Shown one piece after another: positions 1-11,208 of a stretch of 64,000 nt of DNA. The notes below the pieces were generated by a model. It ran no database searches and had not been told where the DNA came from. It saw nothing but the letters and a program-made list of their open reading frames with translations. The position numbers were made by a program, and so were the translations under genes. The stretch is from Zerene cesonia (Eukaryota > Arthropoda > Insecta > Lepidoptera > Pieridae), in NCBI RefSeq assembly GCF_012273895.1, contig NC_052106.1, forward strand, positions 6,200,001 through 6,264,000, read 5' to 3'. Position 1 is the first letter of the stretch, and each line of letters begins with the position of its first letter.

Positions 1-175
1 CGTAGGAATATTGTGATAAAAAGTTGCCTGTATGTTACTCCAGTTGTCCAGCTGTCTACGTACCAAATTTTATTGCAATTGGTTCAGTAGTTTTTGCGTG
101 AAAGAGCAACAAACACACACACAAGGATGTGTTCCTTACAAACTTTCGCATTTATAATATTAGTAGGAAGTAGGA
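1..175 (-). mobile_element. Lepidopteran dispersed element, truncated at window start
   Basis: This is the inner part and one end of the repeat family also seen at about 731-1019 and 10297-10545. Shared strings are 'ctacgtaccaaatttt', 'ttgcgtgaaagagcaacaaa' and the terminal 'actttcgcatttataatatt'. The other end, with the 'cgcgggtgaaacc' hairpin, would lie before the window. It has no coding capacity. Confidence 0.6.
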
Positions 176-730
176 TAGTAGAACTATTAGACTTTTTATT
201 ATATTACTTAAATTGTAGTCTTACAAATGAATTCTAAACATTGCTGTACATCTAACGTAAAATTTGCCATTGAAATTACATTATCACCTTCCAGAAACAT
301 CGTCATTAAATAATAAGGCGACGGTATTACATCTGTAACGTTAGCCCGATCCTGAAAGTGGGTCAAGAAGACCTTTACAAATGTATCATGCTAAATAATC
401 AAAATAATTTTAATAATCTTTTATTCGAACTAAGAGTCAAATATTTACTACAGCGTTATCTTTAATAATATTAGCAAGATGTATTTAATTGGTGTGTTTA
501 ATGTATGAGATACATTCAAAAAAGTTCTAAATCAATATATGAAAAATGTTTTAGCAGGTAGTTAGCTTCACGTTGTGATACACGGACTATTATGATTTGT
601 ATCCAATATTTATATGCAATGATACTTATAAAAAATATTACGCAATAAAACCATGCATTTTTTTGTCATATTTATACGTTTACTGTACTTTAGTATCTAC
701 AGTTTTTCAAATGTTTTAATTTATTGAAAC
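176..730. other. AT-rich intergenic stretch, no gene seen
   Basis: No open frame with coding character, no splice-consistent exon and no clear repeat could be recognised here. Confidence 0.5.
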
Positions 731-1019
731 ACTAGCTGCGCCCCGTGGTTTCACCCGCGTAAGTTCGTATTCCATAGGAATATCGGGATATAAAGTTGTC
801 TATGTTTAATTTTTAGTTTTATAACATTGAAATGCTTTTAAAAAAAATTCTCAAGTTTAAAAATTTATCAAGTTGTCTGTATTATTCCAGTTATCCATCT
901 ATCTACGTACCAAATTTCATTGCAATCGGTTAGGTAGTTTTTGCATGAAAGGGTTACAAACATACACATACACATAGGTACATCCATCCTCACAAACTTT
1001 CGCATTTATAATATTAGTA
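731..1019 (-). mobile_element. Non-autonomous Helitron-like element (CTAG end)
   Basis: Read on the minus strand, the element starts near 'tactaatattataaatgcg' and ends in CTAG followed by T. Just before the CTAG there is a GC-rich segment that can form a short hairpin ('cgggtgaaaccacggggcgcag'-like; compare 8537-8722). A hairpin followed by CTRR is the usual 3' end of Helitrons, which is the basis for the class assignment. Short non-coding copies of this kind are abundant in Lepidoptera. Confidence 0.55.
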
Positions 1020-4000
1020 AAATTTTCAGTAACACACATGCTTTATAAACAACAATTAGATCATCGTTCAGATAATCAGTCTGTTAGATAAACATTTTTC
1101 TAATAGTACAAGTATACATCTATGTATCTATTTACAAGTATTGTATAATATATTTACACTAATGACATCATATATTATACAAACATGTACACAGTATAAA
1201 GGATATCTTTACCGGAAAGACGTGTATATAAATATTCAATTTGTGTACTTAGAAGATGCATAAATATGCGTGTTTGATTGATCTTCAGATATAAAATGAA
1301 TTCCGTTTGAATTCAATAGAACCTTGGAAGGGAAACTTACGAATGTTTGTCTTTCTAAAACTCAGTCATATTCATATCAGTGCTATTTGATTTTTCTTTT
1401 TGTTTTTTAATTTTCAAATAATGCAGCTAATACATTTTTTTTCACATTCGTGTAGAAGCGTGCTCGACTCCCACATTAGATAATGTTCAGATGAACAAAT
1501 AATAGTAATATATCCTTATATGATGAACACACTCGGATGAAAATGTCCATTGAAATAAGACGTTCTAAGCGGACAGCTGATATATCTTAGGAACTTTTAA
1601 ACTAAAATCACCAATCAAGTATCACTTCTCTTGTATTCATAGCTTAATTACCCTGAAGGTACTCGTTCAATCAATTTGAATATTGTGTGAAATGCATACA
1701 TAATAGAGCTCATGAGGCAGACATAATGACTTGATGGTTTAAACAGGCAGGGGTAATGACATCGGTTCGATACTCATAGACCCCTAGTACCTATTGTTCA
1801 CGGAAATAAGGTAATGATTGTGAAAATGTAGTTAAGTTGTTTTCTATTAAACTACTCTCACATTAGGTAGTTATAAATGGGAAAGTGTAAGTTATTGATC
1901 AGCGAACTAGGCTGAAATTTATTTCATATAGCCTTTAGATTGTGCTATGGTATCCGTATATACTTAATAGTACCAACTACCAGATTAAATTATAATTTAA
2001 TGCACAGTAATCAAAACGAAGTGTCACCCTGGGTAGGACTTCTATAATTGAAATGATTGTGTCTTGGGCGATTTATAAGTGTTTATAGTTGACAAATATA
2101 TTTTTAAATCAAATCTATAGCATTTATCAATCTATAACATACACAACGCATCACTACAATAAAAAATAATGACACATTTTTGGCGAAATGTAAAAAACGT
2201 TCATTGTAAATTAATCGGATGCATATAAAAGTATATAAAAATTGTCTCCGAAACCCTATTTCAAGACATTCCCACCCCAATAGACAAACGTATTAATTAA
2301 TGGCGCCGACAAATTAAAACTTCGGACGTAATTCAGTTACGATATTCCAACAGCGTCGCGCGGAGGAAGTCGCGTCACGCCGGCTCTAACAAGACGAAAT
2401 TAAAAACGAATGTATTACCGGCTCCGCTTACATGATTTAATAATTTTCTTTATTCAGTCAACGCTCCTTCTCAGAAGTCTATTCTGTATGTGACAAGAGC
2501 TTTGATTGCCTGCGCTACTTGGGACGCCTTTATTCTGCACCGAGAGCTGACTATTTTTCAGATGAGGAATAAGTTATGCAGTGTTTAGTGGTAACTTTTT
2601 TAAAAATATAACAATAATCTGGAGATATGTGGGTCTGATATGTGGAATATATTACGCATAATAATAATGTATTGTAGAAACTATTATCTGTGTAAAAATG
2701 CTTTTGTAACCTTAAGTATGTACCGTATGTAGACATCTAAATATAAATAGCTAATTATACCTATATAAGTATATTCACATGCTATGGTATATTACAGCCA
2801 TAACAAAAAGTATATAATTACCAATTTGTTAGGATATTTATTGTATACTGTAAAATGTAAGTATACAGAAGTATTGGTATCACATTACAATTAACTCATT
2901 AATTGACAATGCCTAGTACAGAAAATATAAATGTGTGAAGCATAATTACTAGTGCCGCTATTAACAACATAAAGTACTTATACTTGTTTAAATAATATTA
3001 TTAAAAACTATGTTTATAATATAGTTTATAAGCTCACAAACTATTAAAATTCATTCTACCATACGAATTACACAATTAATAACAAACGATTTCAATCAAG
3101 GATTATTTCGCAATTACTCGAATTTTATTAACACAAGATAATCTGTCATCAGCTCTTAAACTATCCATAACTCATTATCACAGGAAGAATCCAGTATCCT
3201 CTAGAATAGATCAAAGCACGATATATTCCATGGAATCAAAGATCATTGTACAAATATTGAATGACCTTACAAGTTATAAATAGCTGTGGAACTTTCGGAA
3301 GCAATAAATCGCCTTAATTAGTCAATTTGACTTGCCAGTGAAAACTTTGATTGGTCCGTGCGTCTGTGGATGAGATTAAGATTCAGGAGGGGTGTGAGTA
3401 CGTGACACTGCGGCCAGCTTGAGGGAATTTTATCAATAAATACCAATCAAATACCGGACACGTATAATATTTATTAGAGTGATGATAGATTGTTGTTATG
3501 TTTTGCCGCTGCTGAGTGTATTGACAAGCGCTAACGAACGCTTAGACTTCCAACTTGAGAGATTGAGTAATGTGTTCATTAGGTAAAGATAGTGCTTTAT
3601 CGGAGAACTACTAACAACATAATATGCAAATTTTTATCAACATTCGCGTTTTTAAAATACTAAATACTATTAACACGAATATATGTATTACACGAAATTC
3701 CACCAACTGTTAATTTATACAAAATTTTTACATTTGTAAATGTGTCAAATCACATAAATTGTCATAATGAAAGAATAGGTATTCAAAAGAATTATTTGTC
3801 CTAAGCAATTTTCCTTTTCTTATTAAAAGCAACATAACTTTCCTACAAACTAACATAGCAGTGTTATCACTCGTCGCCTCATTTTCCTCGTATCCAGTGA
3901 CGTATACAGTGAATTAAAAAAAAATTAACCAGGCGCCAAATAATTTTTCTTTTTTACTCCAATTTAAGAATACAATATGTTTGTTTCTTTGGCAGCTCAT

Positions 4001-4080
4001 TTCCTGATTTGATGGTAAATAAGTAAATTCACATTCATGTTCAATCAATGGTTTCCTAAGACAAAACTCGCGACCCACCT
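1020..4080. other. AT-rich intergenic region, no supported gene
   Basis: Only short random open frames occur. The stretch around 2270-2400 is locally richer in CG ('cagcgtcgcgcggaggaagtc') and could be a regulatory or exon-bearing island, but no splice-consistent coding exon could be built in it. Nothing else was recognised. Confidence 0.45.
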
Positions 4081-4088
4081 CTAAGAAA

Positions 4089-4310
4089 TTAAAACGTTAC
4101 ATTTTTATTTACATTCGTTTCCGTTTTCGCAGCCAGACGTTGGTTTGCCAGTTCGTTTCCTTCTTCGCAGCCAGAGATTATGAGTTTACAGGGTCTACTT
4201 AATAATCTCTCAAAATTCCAGTTGGTCGCGATCCATACTTGTGAATGGTTTCCGAAAGTATGCTTCTTATTACAACAAATAAGCTTAACAACACGAAATA
4301 AACGGAGCAT
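4089..4310 (-). pseudogene. Possible decayed retroelement RNase H fragment
   Basis: A 73-codon minus-strand open frame contains a short GNELA motif followed by a basic stretch. This recalls the 'GNExAD' segment near the end of the RNase H domain of non-LTR retrotransposons. Nothing else of the domain is convincing. It abuts an assembly gap flanked by A/T-rich repeat sequence, as expected of transposon debris. It may equally be a chance open frame. Confidence 0.2.
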
Positions 4311-4453
4311 TACATTTTCCTATATCTCCCTCCTTCATTTCCTATAAGTCCCTCTCTGTTCTTCCTCTAAAGTATAATAAAATATAGTTTTAAAAAACTA
4401 AAAAACACGCTTTTCAAGCACATTAAACTAAAAACTATAAAATAAAATATAGT

Positions 4454-5453
4454 NNNNNNNNNNNNNNNNNNNNNNNNNNNNNNNNNNNNNNNNNNNNNNN
4501 NNNNNNNNNNNNNNNNNNNNNNNNNNNNNNNNNNNNNNNNNNNNNNNNNNNNNNNNNNNNNNNNNNNNNNNNNNNNNNNNNNNNNNNNNNNNNNNNNNNN
4601 NNNNNNNNNNNNNNNNNNNNNNNNNNNNNNNNNNNNNNNNNNNNNNNNNNNNNNNNNNNNNNNNNNNNNNNNNNNNNNNNNNNNNNNNNNNNNNNNNNNN
4701 NNNNNNNNNNNNNNNNNNNNNNNNNNNNNNNNNNNNNNNNNNNNNNNNNNNNNNNNNNNNNNNNNNNNNNNNNNNNNNNNNNNNNNNNNNNNNNNNNNNN
4801 NNNNNNNNNNNNNNNNNNNNNNNNNNNNNNNNNNNNNNNNNNNNNNNNNNNNNNNNNNNNNNNNNNNNNNNNNNNNNNNNNNNNNNNNNNNNNNNNNNNN
4901 NNNNNNNNNNNNNNNNNNNNNNNNNNNNNNNNNNNNNNNNNNNNNNNNNNNNNNNNNNNNNNNNNNNNNNNNNNNNNNNNNNNNNNNNNNNNNNNNNNNN
5001 NNNNNNNNNNNNNNNNNNNNNNNNNNNNNNNNNNNNNNNNNNNNNNNNNNNNNNNNNNNNNNNNNNNNNNNNNNNNNNNNNNNNNNNNNNNNNNNNNNNN
5101 NNNNNNNNNNNNNNNNNNNNNNNNNNNNNNNNNNNNNNNNNNNNNNNNNNNNNNNNNNNNNNNNNNNNNNNNNNNNNNNNNNNNNNNNNNNNNNNNNNNN
5201 NNNNNNNNNNNNNNNNNNNNNNNNNNNNNNNNNNNNNNNNNNNNNNNNNNNNNNNNNNNNNNNNNNNNNNNNNNNNNNNNNNNNNNNNNNNNNNNNNNNN
5301 NNNNNNNNNNNNNNNNNNNNNNNNNNNNNNNNNNNNNNNNNNNNNNNNNNNNNNNNNNNNNNNNNNNNNNNNNNNNNNNNNNNNNNNNNNNNNNNNNNNN
5401 NNNNNNNNNNNNNNNNNNNNNNNNNNNNNNNNNNNNNNNNNNNNNNNNNNNNN
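4454..5453. other. Assembly gap of exactly 1000 N
   Basis: A run of N of fixed size, probably a placeholder of unknown true length. The left flank (about 4370-4453) holds a repeated 'aaaatatagt' motif in A/T-rich sequence, and the gap is probably repeat-filled. Long open frames drawn through it are artefacts. Confidence 0.95.
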
Positions 5454-5735
5454 AAAAGATTACCTTTTCGCAAACGCTCCGACATGTTCCCGTCGCCTTA
5501 TCGCAGCACGCCGATATGTCTGCAATGAAAAATGTCCACAATAAGTCACCTAGAGTATCTATTACTAAAACAGCTGTGTCTCAAATAATCTACGACATTT
5601 ATTACCGCTCTTTTGATCTATACCATAATGGTCGTCAAAGCAAAGAGGCAATTAAAATTAGTGTCGACATTACGATGTCGGGATTGATTGTACGCTGTTG
5701 TGACACGGTTCTCAGCTTTACGGTGGTGTAAAATT
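5454..5735. other. Unassigned sequence right of gap, some coding-like character
   Basis: A plus-strand open frame of about 71 codons (5516-5731) and a minus-strand frame from 5485 both run near or into the gap. The base composition is more even than in the surroundings. No protein family was recognised. It may be the end of the element interrupted by the gap. Confidence 0.25.
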
Positions 5736-6790
5736 AAATATTGTTTAAATTATGTTTATGAGCAGCAATCGTTAGTGAATTTCATATAGTGTGACTTTTC
5801 TAAGATTTTGATTATAAATTACTTGTACTTGTTTGGTACTTATTACAGATACTAAAATTTTCTGTTATTTTAATTTGCTTATATAATCAAGTTAGTATTT
5901 GATTGCAGTGTTATGGATTAAAGTTTGGAATAATCTTTTTTCATTTCTTTTGTATGATGCCATTTTTTTCATTTTTATATGAAGCTTGGATATTATTTCA
6001 AGGCAAAGTTTAATTCGTGTTAAAAAATAAAGAAATATCCATCAAATGACATAAATATTTATGGAATAGAATATTAAACAAGAGTAGACTGCATTACAGA
6101 AAATAGCCAGCCTCTCGCACCAATATTAATGCATACTTCCCTCTCACATTTCGCAGCGAAAGTTACGTAAATATGTAATTAGTTAATATTAATCGCGACT
6201 CGAATCTAGCAATTATTTCATATTTACTTCCTTCCATCTATCGAAATAATTAATATTTAGAGAAAGTGCATATAACTCAGTTGCTATAACTCGATTGCAT
6301 CAAAGCTGATCCAAATAATATGCACTTCTCGATAGTAAGGCAGTTTGATTACAGCTACTGGACTGGATAATCGCGTTATATTTTATAAAACGCACGACAT
6401 TTTATTATAATCCATTTTCCTAACAATTTTAAAGCCGTTCTGTGCTTCACTTAATAGAAGCTCTGAAGCGCATCTAAATCAATTTTATTGAATCGAACGA
6501 CCGTGAATGTCTATTATTAATTCTTGTGATCCTTAACGTATATACCTTTTTTAACATTGAAGCAATGTTGATCCATTTAGTAGGTATTTAAAGTATAATT
6601 TGGATATGTTAAAGTATAATCCAAAGGCAGCTAGGTTAGTATAAAAAATGGTGGATACTCTTTAAAACGAAAACTACTGAATCTTTTTAGCATAAATGTA
6701 GGCAAAAACATTGATTTAATTTAAGGACAAATATATTTATGCTCATATCTATCAATCTTTCTATCACTTAATTATTCAACTATATAATAC
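5736..6790. other. AT-rich intergenic stretch, no gene seen
   Basis: No supported exon, RNA gene or recognised repeat. Confidence 0.45.
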
Positions 6791-6794
6791 AGAG

Positions 6795-6992
6795 AAAGAG
6801 AAATCTAAATCTACACAAATATTATGAAAAGGAAAGATTTCCTTGTTTGTTTGTATGAACTCTGAAACTACTACACCGATTTAAAATATTCCTTTACCAT
6901 TAGACAGCCAGGTTATCTGTGAGTGTCATAGGCTATATTTTATTATGTTTTTATCCAGGGTCTTCAGGCGGGGCCGGGGCGAGCGGCTAGTA
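6795..6992 (+). mobile_element. Helitron-like or related dispersed repeat, diverged
   Basis: It reads 'acaaatattatgaaaagg' through 'actctgaaactactacac' to a GC-rich end 'ggggccggggcgagcgg' followed by CTAG and T. This is the same architecture (A/T start, GC-rich tail, CTAG) as the family at 8537-8722, but diverged. Confidence 0.5.
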
Positions 6993-8530
6993 AATAATAT
7001 TTTCAGCAGTGAAATAGACGTTACTAAAGGTTCGAGGGCTATTTGTTTCTCAATAGCAACGAAGTACCAACGCTACATTCAAGCTAATAGAGATTGCGCA
7101 GACTTTTTTGTTTCCTTATTCAATGCACGCTTTTTACATCTGTGTTATAAATTATATCTAACGAATTTCTAAAACAAAAGTAACATAAACCATGTGAACA
7201 TGTTCCATTATATTTTTATTATCGGTGTAGTATATACATATTTTTAACACTTTTAGAATTCCTTTAACAAACATTCTGGCCCGATTATAGGTACCCGAAA
7301 GCGAAAGCGCCCTTTGAATACATTTTTTTTTTCAAATTGACAACGGATTTGTTTGGATTGTCATGCCTAGATTCAAGAAATTATATAGTTATTCCTTAGA
7401 ATATGTTTCCCTTGTGATGTAAAATTGAATATGAAGTTTAATTACAAATCGTTTGTTTTATTATTTGTGTATTACATAATATATGTAAGTGAGTAGTTCT
7501 TTTAAAATTAATATTACACTCCTATTGCTTTCATTGTTGCTTTTGTAAGTTTTGTTCAGAATTGTGTGTTGGAGTGTCATAAATAAAAATATGAAAAATA
7601 ATAAAGCTTTTAAGATACTATAACCAGGAAGCATAGACAATAAGATTATTACCATAGTCCATATCTATTCTCCTAAAGAAAAATACCTCTATTTCTACGA
7701 AATCCGTAAAAAGCAATATTCATAATACCATTTATAACGTATTCATGAGCTGAAATTAACAGGCAATGCGCGTACGAACCCATTGGGTAAGTATATTAGC
7801 TGATTGGCTGGGCCATTTATCTCATTATGTATTAATGGAAACACGACATTAATTAATTTATGAATAGTCCAACGTTTTCATAGTATAGCCTTACCATGTA
7901 GCAACATACATAGGCTCCTTTATACCGCGTTATAGGCCTGAATGAAACCATGGGAAGAAAGGTAGTTATATATATTAATACACGAAAACCGCCTATCAAA
8001 TTTGATATTCTAAATAATAACAATCAAGCACAGCATATTTCCGGGAAATCTATTTTCAGTGAAAGACAATCTAAGGTTTAAGATGAAATCTATTATTTGT
8101 ATAGAAGTTGATTAATTCAGGACGAAACAACGACAAAAGACCCAAATCAATAAGGGAAGTTCACAAGGAAGCTGTGAATAGAGAAACTTCGAGAACCCGA
8201 GGGAAATAAGGGCTGGTGTACATATTGAAGTGAGTTTGGACCCTAAACTTGGTAACAGATCATGACTGGGGCGAAAAAACTTGGTATACTTAGGTCAAAC
8301 TAAGTTTCAATGTTTGTAACGTGTGCAGTTATAAAAAATAACAATTTTCTCGTTCCGGTTATACCTCACATACAGTTTTTAATTTCGTCTATTTGTTTTG
8401 TTTTTCATTTGTTGTAATAACACATTTAATTTTTAATTCAAAGGAAATCTTATCTTGCTATGCACCATAAGTTGCTACCACTTTATGCTCCCTTTCTACT
8501 TTTTGCTGTCAAAAGAAATTTTAACTCATA
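6993..8530. other. AT-rich intergenic stretch, no gene seen
   Basis: Only short open frames without coding character. No supported RNA gene or splice-consistent exon. Confidence 0.45.
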
Positions 8531-8536
8531 ATTTTA

Positions 8537-8722
8537 TCTATATATATAAAATTCTCGTGTCATAGTTTTCGTTGCCATACTCCTCCGAAACGGCTTGACC
8601 GATTCCTCTGAAATTTGGTAAGCATATTGGGTAGGTCTGAGAATCGGCCAACATCTATTTTTTATCCCGATATTCCTACGGGATACGGACTTACGCGGGT
8701 GAAACCGCGGGGCGCAGCTAGT
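8537..8722 (+). mobile_element. Short non-autonomous Helitron (TC...CTAG), intact-looking
   Basis: The element starts with TC ('tctatatatataaaattc') after an A and ends in CTAG before a T, matching Helitron insertion between A and T without a target duplication. About 10 bases before the end, GCGG-gtgaaa-CCGC forms a 4-bp stem hairpin followed by 'gggcgcag' and CTAG. It is about 186 bp long and has no coding capacity. It resembles the widespread short Lepidopteran Helitrons, from memory and not checked. Confidence 0.65.
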
Positions 8723-8809
8723 AGGATTATAAAAATCTTTAACTACATCCTAACTTTTCTAAAGGCTTTGTACTAAAACATTAAGTAAACCATCAATCAA
8801 TACACTCAC

Positions 8810-8923
8810 CTTGTGAATTAGCAAAAGCGAACGAGAAAGCTGAAAAAATCAGCCTCCACTTCCAATATCTGTCTCCTGGCGACATCCTTGTCTAGTTCAT
8901 GACGTCAGCATTCCAGAACACAT
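8810..8923 (-). CDS. First coding exon of an unidentified secreted or membrane protein
   Basis: The minus strand shows a splice acceptor (TTTTCAG before 8923), an ATG at 8885, and 25 codons plus one base to a consensus donor GTGAGT after 8810. The peptide starts MSPGDRYWKWR and continues with a hydrophobic run LIFSAFSFAFA followed by NSQ. That is a typical cleavable signal peptide: basic n-region, hydrophobic core and small residues before the cut. Upstream in the same exon a short open frame, ATG at 8923 to a TGA before the main start, could dampen translation. The rest of the gene must lie toward or beyond position 1, and no second exon could be found in the window. The upstream non-coding exon or promoter should lie at positions above 8923. 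The product is unknown. Confidence 0.5.
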
Positions 8924-9123
8924 CTGAAAAATAACATCTCTCTAAATGATTCGTAAACAATTTTCATTGCCGTGTTTCACATACAAAAATTGTTTGCGTT
9001 TGATGAAACATAAAGACGTACGTACTGGATACTGATACATTTACATATATTATAATAGTTTTTTACAGGAAAGTATTTCAAATGATCATTCGGTTTATCA
9101 TGTTACTTATATTTGGATCGTAC

Positions 9124-9302
9124 TAGAGAACGGCCCCGGCTTCGCACGGCGGCAATAATAGATGATATATACATATAAACCTTCCTCTTAAATCACTCTA
9201 TCCATTAGTAAGAACCCCATCAAAATATGTTGCGTAATTTAAAAAATCTAAGCATACAGACACACAGACGGCGGAAAGCGAGCTTCTATTATAACATATA
9301 GT
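9124..9302 (-). mobile_element. Dispersed repeat with CTAG end, second subfamily
   Basis: It begins 'ctagagaacggccccggcttcgcacggcgg' and runs through 'atatacatataaaccttcctcttaa' to a 'gcggaaagcgagcttctattat' end. A partial copy lies at 22103-22240 and an opposite copy at about 44105-44288. The GC-rich end followed by CTAG suggests the Helitron class. Confidence 0.5.
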
Positions 9303-10290
9303 GATTGTCACATATTTCGGTATAAAATGTAATCATGGGCTATTAGTATTGTTCTAAAATAAATTGTGTAACAAATTTAATGAAGCTTTAGGCGTCCATG
9401 ATGTCAATAAAGAAATAGCGATACGATATAAAACATTTAAATATACTTTTACTTTAACGTGTATGTATGTAAACATACCATTGTAATATGAATGCAAAAT
9501 GAACATTCGACGCTTTTATCCAAGAAAATGGTAGTAGGTCAAATACCATCCATCTTACCATCTTACGTCTACCCTTAACCCTACTCTCGTCTAATAGTTA
9601 ATTGCACTACTTCGTGCAGTCATATTTATATTTTTATTCCATGTCTATGCCTATGTTGTTAATCATAAAATCTTGCTAGTTCTGTATTCCATAAAATATG
9701 CTTATCGGTAATTTTAAATTTTTGTACGATTAATTTTTCTATATATTTGCATATACCTTGTAAAATTATTTATTATATGATACAATTTGGCCTTTTATTT
9801 GCAGTAATTTATTCTTGTTAATCTCAACACGAATTTTGCGAGGTCTGTTTATCGGAAAATTCGTAAGCCAGCAATAAATCTTGGTGAAAAGGGCGGCATC
9901 CGGGCACCTGTTCCGAGTGTTACCAACTAAATGACAAATTGCTCTTTTAGCAGCGTTTGCAGAAATTTTGGCGAAGAAAAGCTTATATCCTTTAAGAGAA
10001 AAACTGATTTTATCTCTTAATTATTAAATAAAGCTTGCATTAAAACAAATTTTAATAATGATTACATATACTTATAAAACTAATTTTTAGACGCTTCGAC
10101 ATAACATAACAAATGTTTAATTTGCATATTATAATAGGTTGATTTACATTTTTTTTCAATAAGAAAAGTACATTTTACTTTAGAGTTTCGTGTTTCGTTA
10201 GAGTTTAGAGTTTAAGCACAGTTTACTATATAGTAACTACAGTATATGCAATATAAATATATGAACATACACTATAGCATATAATTACAT
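9303..10290. other. AT-rich intergenic stretch, no gene seen
   Basis: No supported gene. A short patch around 9880-9960 is richer in GC, but no coding frame with splice sites was found. Confidence 0.4.
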
Positions 10291-10296
10291 TATACT

Positions 10297-10545
10297 AGCG
10301 GTCCGCCCCGGCTTCGCCCGTGGTACATATATAGCCAGTAGCCTTCTTCAATAAAGGGGCCTATCTACCACTGATACAATTTTCAATTCGGACCAGTAGT
10401 TCCTGAGATAAGTTATATGTTATTCCAGTTGTTCAGCTATCTACGTACGAAATTTCATTGCAATCGGTTCAGTAGTTTTTGCGTAAAAGAGCAACAAACA
10501 CACACACATCCTTACAAACTTTCGCATTTATAATATTATTGTAGG
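10297..10545 (-). mobile_element. Helitron-like dispersed element
   Basis: It begins 'actagcggtccgccccggcttcgcccg' and ends 'actttcgcatttataatatt'. It shares its inner segment ('ttccagttgttcagc', 'gtacgaaatttcattgcaatcgg') with the copies at 1-175 and 731-1019, in the same orientation. Confidence 0.55.
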
Positions 10546-11006
10546 ATAATTATTGATGCCCATATAATATTGTAGAAGTGGTCAGTGGGCTACAAAGACA
10601 CGTAAATCGACTAATTAATTGATGTTCCTTCCTGCAAAGAAAATTTTCTAACCCTGTTAATTTAAATTATTATCTTAATAATTCTTACTGTAATTGTAAA
10701 TTCCCAGTATGGACATTAATACCCTTATGCACTATAATTCACTCAGCAAGTGCCATTAAGTTTAAACGCTAACAATTTAATAATATTTAACTTAAGTAAT
10801 TAATATGGCTCTACACTAACCATACATAAATAACATTATGCTATAATTATACCGACTCAAGTTGCCCACCCGCTTGCTGGTTAAGTTTATCTCAAAAGTT
10901 TTCCCATAAATAAGGTTTACGTACCTTTTTCGTTTGGAAAATTCCAAATACCAAAGCTAAGGATTTAAGTGCTAGTTTGTACGAGCCCTATCCTTTCCTA
11001 TCCTAT

Positions 11007-11208
11007 CCTACTAATATTATAATAGCGAAAATTTGGGAGGATGGATGTATGTGTATGTGTATGTATGTTTGTCACTCTTTCAGGCAAAAACTACTGAACT
11101 ATTACAATGAAATTTGGTACGTTAAGCTGGACAACTAAAAAATATTTTTATCCCGATATTACGGGATACAGACTTATGCGGGTAAAACCGCGGGGCGCAG
11201 CGCAGTAG
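11007..11208 (+). mobile_element. Helitron-like dispersed element
   Basis: It runs from 'actaatattataatagcg' to 'gcgggtaaaaccgcggggcgcag', in the opposite orientation to the copies at 731 and 10297. The terminal 'gcgcagcgcagtag' looks like a mutated or duplicated CTAG end. Confidence 0.55.

Noticed and set aside
4367..5541. Long open frames across the N run at 4454-5453
   Set aside because: They are made of unknown residues and only reflect the gap.
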